A stretch of 64,000 nt of DNA from Neorhizobium populisoli (GCF_019430945.1 NZ_JAHYCB010000010.1:1-64000); one strand, 5' to 3'. Positions 51,747 through 59,631 are shown, counted from the stretch's first letter. The notes: generated by a model not told the origin, from the sequence alone. Numbers and translations: made by a program.

Positions 51747-53321
51747 ATGGACGACTTGACCCAGCAGACGGATGCGGCAGCGGGCGGCGCACGGCGCGGC
51801 CGTGGCGAACGGGGAGCGGCAGGCCGCCGTGCAGCCCGTTCCGGCGCAGGTCCGGGCGCTTCTCTTCCCTACATCACCCGCAAGATCAACGCCTTTGAAG
51901 TGCTGGACGAGGAAGGGCTGCAGCTGATCGAGCGCAATGCCGATACAATCCTTGAGGAGATCGGCATCGAGTTCCGCGACGACGAGGAGGCGCTCGACCT
52001 CTGGGCCAAGGCCGGCGCCGACGTGCGCGGCAGCCGCGTGCATTTTCCGAAGGGGCTCTGCCGCGAACTTTTGAAAACGGCGCCCAAGGAATTCACCTGG
52101 CATGCGCGCAATCCGGAGCGCAGCGTGCATATCGGCGGCAAGGCGACCGTTTTTGCGCCGGTCTACGGACCTCCGTTCGTGCGCGACCTGGAAGGCAACC
52201 GTCGTTATGCGACGATCGAGGATTTCCGCAATTTCGTGAAACTGTCCTATCTGGCGCCGTCGATGCATTCGTCGGGCGGCACGGTGTGCGAGCCGGTCGA
52301 CGTACCGGTCAACAAGCGGCATCTCGATATGGTCTACAGCCATATCAAATATTCCGACAAGCCGTTCATGGGGTCGGTCACCGCGCCGGAACGCGCCGAA
52401 GACACGATCGCCATGGCGAAGCTGGTGTTCGGCGACGAGTTCGTCGAAAATAACTGCGTCACGCTGAACCTCATCAACGCCAACTCGCCGATGGTGTTCG
52501 ACGGGACGATGCTTGGCGCGCTGAAGGGCTATGCCCGGCATAACCAGGCATCCGTCGTATCGCCGTTCATCCTGTCGGGCGCCATGAGCCCGGTGACGGT
52601 TGCCGGTACGCTGACGCAGATTCTGGCCGAAGTTCTGGCCGGCGCGGCGACGACACAGCTCATTCGCAAGGGCGCGCCGGTTCTGTTCGGTACGTTCGCA
52701 GCCTCGATCTCCATGCAGTCGGGTGCGCCGACCTTCGGTACGCCGGAACCGTCTCTGGTCTCCTATGGTGCGGCACAACTCGCCCGCCGTCTCGGCCTGC
52801 CGTTCCGAACAGGCGGTTCGCTTTGCGGTTCCAAGGTGCCGGATGCGCAGGCGGCGCATGAATCGGCCAATACGCTGAACATGACATTGCTCGCCGGCAC
52901 GAATTTCGTGCTGCATGCGGCTGGCTGGCTGGAGGGCGGTCTCGTGTCGTCCTATGAAAAATTCATGATCGACCAGGACCAGCTCGGCATGATGCAGAAG
53001 ATGGCCGAAGGCGTCGATCTGTCGGAAGAAGGGCAGGCGCTGTCGGCGATCCGCGAAGTCGGCCCGGGCAGCCATTATCTTGGCTGCACCCATACGCAGG
53101 CGCATTTCCAGACGGCTTTCTATCGTTCGGCGCTGATGGACAACAACTCGTTCGAACAGTGGGAAATCGAAGGCGAGAAGCGCATCGAACAGCGTGCCAA
53201 CGCGCTGTGCCGCGCCTGGCTCGACAGCTATGAGGCGCCAGCACTCGATCCGGCGATCGATGAGGCGCTGCTTGCCTTCATCAAGGATCGCAAGGATTCA
53301 ATGCCGGACGCTTTCACCTGA
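51747..53321 (+). CDS. Trimethylamine methyltransferase (MttB) family protein, non-pyrrolysine
   Basis: A 524-residue MttB-superfamily protein (PF06253), started at the ATG at 51747 after GAGGTGAGG. Family landmarks include ILEEIGIEFRDDEEALDLWA, VYGPPFVRDLEGNRRYATIE, GSVTAPERAEDTI and SHYLGCTHTQAHFQTAFYRS. The frame has no internal TAG, so it is a non-pyrrolysine member like MtgB, which demethylates glycine betaine or other quaternary amines onto a corrinoid protein. The substrate here is unproven. Residues 13-37 form an unusual Gly/Arg-rich N-terminal extension (GGARRGRGERGAAGRRAARS). Confidence 0.94.
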   Translation: MDDLTQQTDAAAGGARRGRGERGAAGRRAARSGAGPGASLPYITRKINAFEVLDEEGLQLIERNADTILEEIGIEFRDDEEALDLWAKAGADVRGSRVHFPKGLCRELLKTAPKEFTWHARNPERSVHIGGKATVFAPVYGPPFVRDLEGNRRYATIEDFRNFVKLSYLAPSMHSSGGTVCEPVDVPVNKRHLDMVYSHIKYSDKPFMGSVTAPERAEDTIAMAKLVFGDEFVENNCVTLNLINANSPMVFDGTMLGALKGYARHNQASVVSPFILSGAMSPVTVAGTLTQILAEVLAGAATTQLIRKGAPVLFGTFAASISMQSGAPTFGTPEPSLVSYGAAQLARRLGLPFRTGGSLCGSKVPDAQAAHESANTLNMTLLAGTNFVLHAAGWLEGGLVSSYEKFMIDQDQLGMMQKMAEGVDLSEEGQALSAIREVGPGSHYLGCTHTQAHFQTAFYRSALMDNNSFEQWEIEGEKRIEQRANALCRAWLDSYEAPALDPAIDEALLAFIKDRKDSMPDAFT

Positions 53322-53412
53322 AGAGAGCCCGAGGCCGCCAGGGAGCAAGGCGGTGCAAGACAGGTGGCAGACTTCATCCAGGAAGGGGTCTGGCGCCCGC
53401 ATTATAAATACG

Positions 53413-53435
53413 AGGGGCCGCGATGAGCGGCCCTT
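53413..53435 (+). promoter_or_regulatory. Hairpin enclosing the start codon of the 4Fe-4S gene
   Basis: AGGGGCCGC-GATGA-GCGGCCCTT forms a 9-bp stem with one G:T pair. The five-base loop contains the ATG (53423-53425) of the next gene, and the stem covers its GAGGGG ribosome binding site. A TTTC follows. It may be the mttB terminator or a translational control element. Confidence 0.5.
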
Positions 53436-54097
53436 TCGCGATTCGGGAGCTGGTTTCCGAGGCGCTTGAGCCGCACGGCATTCGGGTGCGCGGCGTCGTG
53501 AACTTTTCCTGCGGCGAAAGGCCGTTGTTGGCCGACGGCGTGCAGGCACGTTCCGTCATGCTGCTCGGCAATGTCGGGGGCTCCATCTGGCCGGCCTTCG
53601 ACCGATGGCGCGAGACCCATGATGGTGCCGATCCGCTCGATAGCTGGTCGAAGTCGCTGATCCGGCCGGTTGCCCAGGCTCTCGAAGCAACGGCCTATTT
53701 CCCATCCGATCCGCCGTGGCAGCCGTTCCAGCAATGGGCGATGAGGGCGGAGGGGCTGAAGCCGTCGCCGCTCGGCATTCTCATCCATCCGCAATACGGT
53801 CTCTGGCACGGTTATCGGGGAGCGTTGGGCTTTCCCTTTGCGATCGAGACGGAACGGGTTCTCGAACCGCACGCTTGCGACGACTGTCGCGACAAGCCGT
53901 GTCTCACGGCCTGTCCGGTAGGTGCGATAAGCCTGTCCGGCTTCGAAGTCGTGCCATGTCGATCGCATCTCGAAAGCGGCATCGGGCAGGTTGGCTGTAT
54001 GAAAACCGGTTGTCTTGCCCGCAATGCCTGCCCGGTCGGCGCATCCTATCGTTATGGCCAGGAGCAATTGCGTTTCCATATGCAGGCATTGTTCTGA
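53423..54097 (+). CDS. QueG-like 4Fe-4S ferredoxin protein
   Basis: A 224-residue iron-sulfur protein. Two cluster motifs lie in the C-terminal half: CDDCRDKPCLTACPVGAI (about residues 154-171) and CMKTGCLARNACPVGA. The N-terminal half resembles the substrate/cofactor fold of epoxyqueuosine reductase QueG, a B12-containing enzyme, but the protein is much shorter than QueG (about 350-380 residues). It follows the mttB-family gene by 101 bp, so it may deliver electrons for reactivating the corrinoid protein or act on a demethylated product. The start codon sits in the loop of a hairpin. Confidence 0.8.
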   Translation: MSGPFAIRELVSEALEPHGIRVRGVVNFSCGERPLLADGVQARSVMLLGNVGGSIWPAFDRWRETHDGADPLDSWSKSLIRPVAQALEATAYFPSDPPWQPFQQWAMRAEGLKPSPLGILIHPQYGLWHGYRGALGFPFAIETERVLEPHACDDCRDKPCLTACPVGAISLSGFEVVPCRSHLESGIGQVGCMKTGCLARNACPVGASYRYGQEQLRFHMQALF

Positions 54098-54214
54098 GGC
54101 ATTCCGCGCTTTTTCGAGACGGTGAAAAAACCTGAATTTTTTTCTTGAGATCACCCCAAGGATTTTTCCGTGCGGAACGACTAAGCTTCAGTCGACGGAA
54201 TTGCGGACACGACA

Positions 54215-54742
54215 TTGAGCGCGGAACTGGTTCAGAGAGCTTGTGACGGCGACCGAAGCGCCTTTGGTGCTTTGGTCGAGGCGCATTACGATTTCATCCA
54301 TTCGGTGGCGTGGCGCTGGTGCGGCACGCCGACGGATGCGGAGGACACCACGCAGGAAGTCTGCATCCGGCTGGGTAAGTCGATCCGGACGTTTCGCGGC
54401 CAATCCGCCTTTCGCACCTGGCTCTACACGCTGACGCTGAACGTGGTTCGCGACCATCAGCGCAAGCTCTCCCGCCTCAGGCGAAACGAGGACCGGATCG
54501 CCAATGATCCGATCTTCTTCAGCCATATATCCCAGGAGGAAGACGATCGCGGCGACTGGTTATGGGCGGCGGTTCGCCGCTTGCCGGACAAGCAACGCGA
54601 TGCGGTTCTGTTGGTACATGGCGAGGGGCTTTCCCATGCCGCAGCAGCTCAGATCCTCGAATGCAGCGAGAACACTGTTTCCTGGCATCTGCATGAGGCG
54701 CGCAAGAAATTGAAGGACCTTCTGAAGAGGGAGGCGGTCTGA
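54215..54742 (+). CDS. ECF RNA polymerase sigma factor
   Basis: A 175-residue ECF sigma factor. Region 2 spans residues 10-75 (FGALVEAHYDFIHSVAWRWC, DAEDTTQEVCIRLGKSIRTF, SAFRTWLYTLTLNVVRDHQR). Region 4 begins near residue 118 (LPDKQRDAVLLVHGEGLSHA, AAAQILECSENTVSWHLHEA). The start is a TTG at 54215 with a weak ribosome binding site. A GGAAC at 54175-54179 followed 17 bases later by CGGA could be a self-regulated -35/-10 pair. The next gene starts two bases after its stop, so they form one operon with the VWA protein as likely anti-sigma or signal receiver. Confidence 0.9.
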   Translation: MSAELVQRACDGDRSAFGALVEAHYDFIHSVAWRWCGTPTDAEDTTQEVCIRLGKSIRTFRGQSAFRTWLYTLTLNVVRDHQRKLSRLRRNEDRIANDPIFFSHISQEEDDRGDWLWAAVRRLPDKQRDAVLLVHGEGLSHAAAAQILECSENTVSWHLHEARKKLKDLLKREAV

Positions 54743-54744
54743 CC

Positions 54745-56817
54745 ATGACGGACGAATTCGATACATTGGGACGCATCCCGTCTCCGCCGCCTGCCTCCGG
54801 TGCTGCACGCGCCCGTGCGCTGGCCGCGGCCATGCAGGCATTCGATGCGGAAGAGAAAAATGCGGGTCGCGCCAAAGGAAGTTCCTTGTGGTCGCGTCCA
54901 AGCTCCATCCTCAACCGGATATGGAGCACACAGATGATTGCCCAACACCGTTATCTCGCCGGCTCGGCTCTGGCGACAATGCTGATCATTCCCGCCGCCG
55001 CCTTCCTGACACTCGAACTGACGCGCGGCAACCTGCCGAGTTCGGGGCAGTTGGCTTTGCCGCCTTTGGCAGATACGCCGCGCACGCAGGCTCAGCCTGT
55101 TTCTCCCAAACCGCAGGGACGGCTTTCTGAAGCAAAGAAGGAAAAGGAGCAGCAGGTCGCTGCTCAGCCCGTTCCCGGGCCTCTTGAATACAATGCTGAC
55201 AATGTGGCGCGGCAGCTCAACAAGCCGGAAGCCGTCGGTGGCACAGCGAAACGCGCGGCAGAACCTTCGGCTTCTCTGGTACCAGGCCCTGTGCCCGTAT
55301 CGCCGATGATGGCGGAACGGGCGCCGCCGCCTGCCGCCGCACCGCGTTACGCTCCGGCTAAGCCCGATCTCCTGCCGCCGATGGAGCAGAGCCGCGACCG
55401 GTTCGCCAATGCCGATACGAACCCGCTCAAGAGCGTTGCGACCGATCCGGTTTCGACCTTTTCGGTGGATGTCGATACGGCGTCTTATGCCTTTGCGCGC
55501 CGCTCACTGATGGAAGGGCATCTGCCCGATCCCGACAGCGTGCGGGTCGAGGAGATGGTCAACTATTTCCCTTACGACTGGCCGCGGCCGCAATCCGCAA
55601 CCGAGCCGTTCCGCACGACCGTGACCGTAACGCCGACGCCGTGGAATACCGGCACGCGGCTGATGCAGGTGGCGATCAAGGGCTATGATACTGCGCCATC
55701 CGCGGTGCCGCCGGCCAATCTGGTCTTCCTGATCGACGTATCGGGCTCGATGAATGCGCCGGACAAACTGCCGCTTCTGAAGAGCGCATTCCGTCTTCTG
55801 GTCGGCAAGCTGAAGCCGGAGGACAAGGTGTCCATCGTCACCTATGCCGGCAATGCCGGCACGGTTCTGGAGCCGACCTCGGCGCGCGAACGGGACAAGA
55901 TCCTGGCGGCGATCGACACCCTGCAGCCGGGCGGCTCGACTGCGGGTGCGGAGGGCATCGATGCGGCCTATCGGCTTGCCCGTCAGGCTTTCATCCAGGG
56001 CGGGGTCAACCGGGTGATGCTGGCGACCGATGGCGATTTCAATGTCGGCGTCTCCAGCGACGAGGACCTGAAGCGTGTCATCGAGCAGCGCCGCAAGGAT
56101 GGTATCTTTTTGTCCGTGCTCGGCTTCGGGCAGGGCAACCTGAACGACAGCTTGATGCAGACGCTGGCGCAGAACGGCAATGGCTCCGCGGCCTATATCG
56201 ACACGCTGGCCGAGGCGCAGAAAGCCCTGGTCGACGAGGCGGGCTCGACGCTGTTCCCGATCGCCAAAGATGTGAAGATCCAGGTGGAGTTCAATCCGCA
56301 GCAGATTTCCGAATACCGCCTGATCGGCTACGAGACCCGCGCCCTGAAGCGCGAGGATTTCAACAACGACAAGGTGGATGCCGGCGATATCGGCTCCGGC
56401 CATTCGGTGACGGCGATCTACGAAGTGACGCCGAAGGGCAGCGCCTCGGTCATGAACGACCCGCTGCGCTACGGACCTGCGGCGACGTCGGCTCCGACCC
56501 CGGATGCCGTCTCGGAAGAGATGGCCTTCGTGAAAATCCGCTACAAGCAGCCGGATAGCGACACGAGCAAGCTGATCACCACGCCGGTATCTGAGATGAA
56601 TGCGGTGCGTGATTTCGGCTCCGCCCCACAGGATGTGCGGTTTGCGACAGCGGTGGCGGCCTTCGGACAGAAACTGCGCGGCACCAATGCGCTGGATGCC
56701 TATCCCTACCGGTCGATCCTCGACATGGCGCGCAATGCGCGGGGCGAAGATGCGTTCGGTTATCGCGGCGGCTTCATCGATCTGGTGCGTCTCGCCGAGA
56801 CGCTGGACCGTCGATAA
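54745..56817 (+). CDS. Membrane-anchored VWA-domain protein (YfbK-like)
   Basis: A 690-residue protein. The first 70 residues are cytoplasmic and helical, a membrane segment spans about residues 72-92 (YLAGSALATMLIIPAAAFLT), and a Pro/Ala-rich linker follows. The YfbK N-terminal motif (DVDTASYAFARRSLMEGHLP) then leads to the VWA domain with an intact MIDAS start VFLIDVSGSMNAPDKLPLLK, and a DUF3520-type C-terminus. YfbK-like proteins are often cotranscribed with ECF sigma factors; the N-terminus plus membrane span is organised like an anti-sigma factor. The VWA domain would sense or bind an envelope ligand through a metal ion. Confidence 0.9.
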   Translation: MTDEFDTLGRIPSPPPASGAARARALAAAMQAFDAEEKNAGRAKGSSLWSRPSSILNRIWSTQMIAQHRYLAGSALATMLIIPAAAFLTLELTRGNLPSSGQLALPPLADTPRTQAQPVSPKPQGRLSEAKKEKEQQVAAQPVPGPLEYNADNVARQLNKPEAVGGTAKRAAEPSASLVPGPVPVSPMMAERAPPPAAAPRYAPAKPDLLPPMEQSRDRFANADTNPLKSVATDPVSTFSVDVDTASYAFARRSLMEGHLPDPDSVRVEEMVNYFPYDWPRPQSATEPFRTTVTVTPTPWNTGTRLMQVAIKGYDTAPSAVPPANLVFLIDVSGSMNAPDKLPLLKSAFRLLVGKLKPEDKVSIVTYAGNAGTVLEPTSARERDKILAAIDTLQPGGSTAGAEGIDAAYRLARQAFIQGGVNRVMLATDGDFNVGVSSDEDLKRVIEQRRKDGIFLSVLGFGQGNLNDSLMQTLAQNGNGSAAYIDTLAEAQKALVDEAGSTLFPIAKDVKIQVEFNPQQISEYRLIGYETRALKREDFNNDKVDAGDIGSGHSVTAIYEVTPKGSASVMNDPLRYGPAATSAPTPDAVSEEMAFVKIRYKQPDSDTSKLITTPVSEMNAVRDFGSAPQDVRFATAVAAFGQKLRGTNALDAYPYRSILDMARNARGEDAFGYRGGFIDLVRLAETLDRR

Positions 56818-56825
56818 TGCAATTC

Positions 56826-56848
56826 CGGGCGCGGTTTTTTCGCGCCCG
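56826..56848. terminator. Hairpin between VWA gene and convergent hypothetical
   Basis: CGGGCGCG-GTTTTTT-CGCGCCCG is a perfect 8-bp stem with a T-rich 7-base loop, nine bases after the VWA stop codon and ten bases from the end of the opposite gene. No T-run follows the stem. It is probably a shared terminator. Confidence 0.5.
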
Positions 56849-56857
56849 TATCAATAA

Positions 56858-57208
56858 TCAGATATTCGCCTTGGGATAAGCCCGCTCCATGCCGCCGGAG
56901 CGGGTTAGCCCGTCCTTGAAGGCCTGATAGGCCGGGTGCTGGCTGGATTTTGCTGCTTCGGCAAGCCTGATCTGCAGACGGGCGGGGGCGTTATTGCCCA
57001 CCCATTCGCCGCATTTGCCGAGCTTCAGCGAATTCAGGAATTTCGATTCGGATGCCTGGTCCAGATAAAGGTGCAGGCCTTCCAGCAGCAGGTCGTCCGA
57101 GGTCGGATTGTCCATCAGCAGCTTGAGCCAGGCCTGATTTTCCGGCGAAAAACCGGCAAGGCTTTCCGCCACGGTCTCGCGGCTGCCGATCGGAGAAATA
57201 TTCGACAT
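56858..57208 (-). CDS. Conserved-looking hypothetical protein downstream of bmt
   Basis: A 116-residue protein started at the ATG at 57208, which follows a perfect AAAGGAGG. No signal peptide or membrane segment is visible. The sequence appears helical, with FSPENQAWLKLLMDNPTSDD and HLYLDQASESKFLNSLKLG, and a single Cys (LGKCGEWVG). I do not recognise a family. It starts 23 bp after the betaine-homocysteine methyltransferase stop on the same strand, so it is almost certainly in that operon and may be an accessory to it. Confidence 0.75.
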   Translation of the reverse strand: MSNISPIGSRETVAESLAGFSPENQAWLKLLMDNPTSDDLLLEGLHLYLDQASESKFLNSLKLGKCGEWVGNNAPARLQIRLAEAAKSSQHPAYQAFKDGLTRSGGMERAYPKANI

Positions 57209-57231
57209 GACGTCCTCCTTTGAAAGGGATT

Positions 57232-58245
57232 TCATCCCCGGCGGCGGCGTCTTTCCCTGCCGGGTTCGCCGCCCGATTCACTGGCGGTCTTATTGCGCAG
57301 CGGGCCGATCTTGTCGACGATTTCCTCGATCGTCGGGCGAGGACGCGGTGTATAACTATCGAGGGCCTGGCGCATGGCGGCCAGATGTTCGCAGGACGTG
57401 CCGCAGCAACCACCGATGATTTTTGCACCGGCATCGCGGGCTAGGCGGGTATATTCGGCCATCAGCGGCGGCGTGCCGGAATAGAAGATTTCCGAGCCGC
57501 GGAATTCCGGAATGCCGCAATTGCCCTTGACGATGGTGATCGCATCCGGGGCGGCGGAGGTCATATCGAGCAAGCTGGAAAGAATGTCGGAGGCGCCTAC
57601 GCCGCAATTGGCACCGACCGCGACCGGACCCGTGCCGATGTCCCGGGCGACGCCGTGGATGTCCTTGGGGTCGAGGCCCATCATGGTCTTGCCGGCAGTG
57701 TCGAAGGAGCCGGTATAGGTATAGGCCATGCCGACCTTGACGGCCGCTTCGGCTGCCGCGCGAATTTCATCTGCCGAAGACATGGTCTCGATCCAGGCGA
57801 CATCGGCGCCGCCGGCCTTCAGGCCTTCCATCTGTTCTGCAAAGGCTGCTACCGCGTCCTCATAGGACATGGCGCCGAGCGGGATCAGCAACTCGCCGGT
57901 CGGGCCGACGGAGCCGGCGACGATCACCTTGCGGCCGGCACTGTTCGCCACCTTGCGGGCAATCTCGGCGGCGCGCTTGTTCAGCTCATGCACGCGGCCT
58001 TCCGCCTTGTGCAGCTTCAGCCTCTGACGGGTGCCGCCGAAAGAATTGGTGAGAATGATATCGGCGCCGGCATCGACGAAGTCCTGATGCAGCTTCTCGA
58101 TCTTTTCCGGCGCGTCCTCGTTCCACAGTTCCGGCGCTTCGCCGGCTTCGAGGCCCATGGCGAAGAGATTGGTGCCGGTCGCGCCATCAGCCAGCAGCAC
58201 GCCTTTTTCAGCGAGAAGTTCGGTCAGTGCGTTGGCTTTGGTCAT
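57232..58245 (-). CDS. bmt: Betaine-homocysteine S-methyltransferase
   Basis: A 337-residue homocysteine-binding TIM-barrel enzyme, started at the ATG at 58245 after GCAAGGAG. It opens with VLLADGATGTNLFAMGLEAG. The three zinc Cys residues are in GANCGVGA and IIGGCCGTSC, as in BHMT and the MetH homocysteine domain. It has the rhizobial Bmt length and lies next to betaine transporter genes, so glycine betaine is the likely methyl donor, giving methionine and dimethylglycine. A basic tail at residues 325-337 (GGEPGRERRRRRG) extends past the usual end. A perfect palindrome lies 28 bp upstream. Confidence 0.9.
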   Translation of the reverse strand: MTKANALTELLAEKGVLLADGATGTNLFAMGLEAGEAPELWNEDAPEKIEKLHQDFVDAGADIILTNSFGGTRQRLKLHKAEGRVHELNKRAAEIARKVANSAGRKVIVAGSVGPTGELLIPLGAMSYEDAVAAFAEQMEGLKAGGADVAWIETMSSADEIRAAAEAAVKVGMAYTYTGSFDTAGKTMMGLDPKDIHGVARDIGTGPVAVGANCGVGASDILSSLLDMTSAAPDAITIVKGNCGIPEFRGSEIFYSGTPPLMAEYTRLARDAGAKIIGGCCGTSCEHLAAMRQALDSYTPRPRPTIEEIVDKIGPLRNKTASESGGEPGRERRRRRG

Positions 58246-58272
58246 GGGGCGCTCCTTGCAAGAGATTTTTTG

Positions 58273-58294
58273 CATATAAAGATTGCTTTATATG
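58273..58294. promoter_or_regulatory. Palindromic operator upstream of bmt
   Basis: CATATAAAG-ATTG-CTTTATATG is a perfect 9-bp inverted repeat with a 4-base spacer, 27 bp upstream of the bmt start. AT-rich palindromes of this shape are typical of ArsR-family operators. The SahR/SamR type, which controls methionine-cycle genes in response to S-adenosylhomocysteine, is a reasonable but unproven candidate. Confidence 0.6.
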
Positions 58295-58327
58295 ATTTCA
58301 AGTTGCAACGATTGGCCTTGGCGCGAC

Positions 58328-58354
58328 AGCGGCGGCTCTTATTCCGCCGCCGCT
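58328..58354 (-). terminator. Hairpin after the ABC ATPase gene
   Basis: AGCGGCGGC-TCTTATTCC-GCCGCCGCT is a perfect 9-bp stem with a 9-base loop, beginning 11 bases after the ATPase stop codon (minus strand). No T-run follows. Together with the operator further on, it suggests bmt has its own promoter. Confidence 0.5.
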
Positions 58355-58365
58355 TGCTGTTTCGG

Positions 58366-59418
58366 TTATTCCGCTGCGATCTGCTGTGCTTCGTGGCTTG
58401 CCGGGGTCACCATGGCAGCGATAATCGTCTGCAGGTCGAGCATGCCTATCGGATTATTGTTCTCGTCGACAACGATAGCGCGCGATTGCCCGGCTTCGGT
58501 CATCAGCTTGGCCGCGATTTCGAGCGTTGCATTCGGCGCAAGGCTGACGCCGTCCGGATTGCCGTCGAAAGGACGCATGACCGTTTGTGTCTGGATAACG
58601 CGGCCGCGGTTCACTTCCTTGACGAAGGCGGTGATGTAGTCATCGGCCGGTGACAGGACGATTTCCTGGCCGGTTCCCTGCTGCACCACCTGGCCGTCGC
58701 GCAGGATGGCGATCTTGTCGCCGAGCCTTAGCGCTTCATCGAGATCGTGGGTGATGAAGACGACGGTCTTTTTCAGTTCCGCCTGGAGGTCGAGAAGCAC
58801 GGTCTGCATATCGACGCGGATCAGCGGGTCGAGCGCCGAATAGGCCTCGTCCATTAACAGGATATCGGCATCGTTGGTCAGCGCGCGGGCAAGGCCAACG
58901 CGCTGCTGCATGCCACCGGAAAGCTGGTTCGGGTAGTGGTTCTCGAAGCCGGCGAGGCCTACACGCTCGATCCAGTATTTTCCCTTTTTCAGGCTCTCGC
59001 TGCGGGAAATCCCCTGCACATCGAGACCGTAGACGGTGTTCTCGATCACAGTGCGGTGCGGCAGGAGCGCGAATTTTTGGAAGACCATCGCCGTCTTGTG
59101 GCGGCGAAATTCCCGCAGGTCGTTGGCGCTCATCTTGCATATGTCGGCGCCGTCATAAATGACCTCACCGGCGGTCGGTTCGATCAGCCGGTTGATATGG
59201 CGGATGAGGGTAGACTTGCCGGAACCGGAGAGGCCCATGACCACGGTGATACCGCCGGCCGGCATGGAGATATTGATGTTCTTGAGGCCGAGAACATGGC
59301 CATGATTCTGGTTCAGTTCGGCCTTGGTCATGCCGGCTTTGACTGCCTCGACATGCTCACGCCCGTGGCTGCCGAAAATCTTGTAGAGGTTTTTAATTTC
59401 GATGCCGTGGCTAGCCAT
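58366..59418 (-). CDS. Glycine betaine/proline-type ABC transporter ATP-binding protein
   Basis: A 350-residue ATPase of the ProV/ChoV/OpuAA type. Walker A is GLSGSGKST, the signature is QLSGGMQQRVGLARAL, and Walker B is DILLMDEAYSALDPLIR; HDLDEALRLGDKIAIL holds the switch His. The C-terminal part has a CBS-like region (SRAIVVDENNNPIGMLDLQT), as in ProV-type proteins, which may sense ionic strength. It energises quaternary-amine uptake at the inner membrane. The substrate-binding gene lies upstream on the same strand, but no permease gene lies between or near them. Confidence 0.93.
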   Translation of the reverse strand: MASHGIEIKNLYKIFGSHGREHVEAVKAGMTKAELNQNHGHVLGLKNINISMPAGGITVVMGLSGSGKSTLIRHINRLIEPTAGEVIYDGADICKMSANDLREFRRHKTAMVFQKFALLPHRTVIENTVYGLDVQGISRSESLKKGKYWIERVGLAGFENHYPNQLSGGMQQRVGLARALTNDADILLMDEAYSALDPLIRVDMQTVLLDLQAELKKTVVFITHDLDEALRLGDKIAILRDGQVVQQGTGQEIVLSPADDYITAFVKEVNRGRVIQTQTVMRPFDGNPDGVSLAPNATLEIAAKLMTEAGQSRAIVVDENNNPIGMLDLQTIIAAMVTPASHEAQQIAAE

Positions 59419-59536
59419 GCCGAACCTCCGGGCGCTCGCGCGTCAGATCGGAAGATACAGACGGACAGGGCAGGGCTCCCGCCCGCCATTCGAAATGCGC
59501 CATGAGCTTCCCCTTGTTGGTTCTTTTATAAGTCCG

Positions 59537-59561
59537 GCATTTGGCATGGCATACCGAATGC
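59537..59561. promoter_or_regulatory. Near-perfect dyad upstream of the ABC ATPase gene
   Basis: GCATTTGG-(9 bases)-CCGAATGC pairs at seven of eight positions. It lies in the 213-bp gap between substrate-binding and ATPase genes, about 119 bp upstream of the ATPase start. It could be an operator for a separate ATPase transcript. Confidence 0.35.
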
Positions 59562-59631
59562 ACGTGATGGTCAAGCCATACTGCACTGAAAAGGGAAGGA
59601 TGATTGATCCGGATGCGGCTCTATCGTCGCC

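Noticed and set aside
51747..53321. Pyrrolysine (in-frame TAG) in the MttB-family gene
   Set aside because: The frame is continuous from the ATG to the stop at 53321 with no internal TAG, and no pyl genes are seen, so this is a non-pyrrolysine member.
59419..59631. Hidden permease remnant between the ABC genes
   Set aside because: Only 213 bp, with no frame giving hydrophobic helices; a permease or a substantial remnant does not fit.
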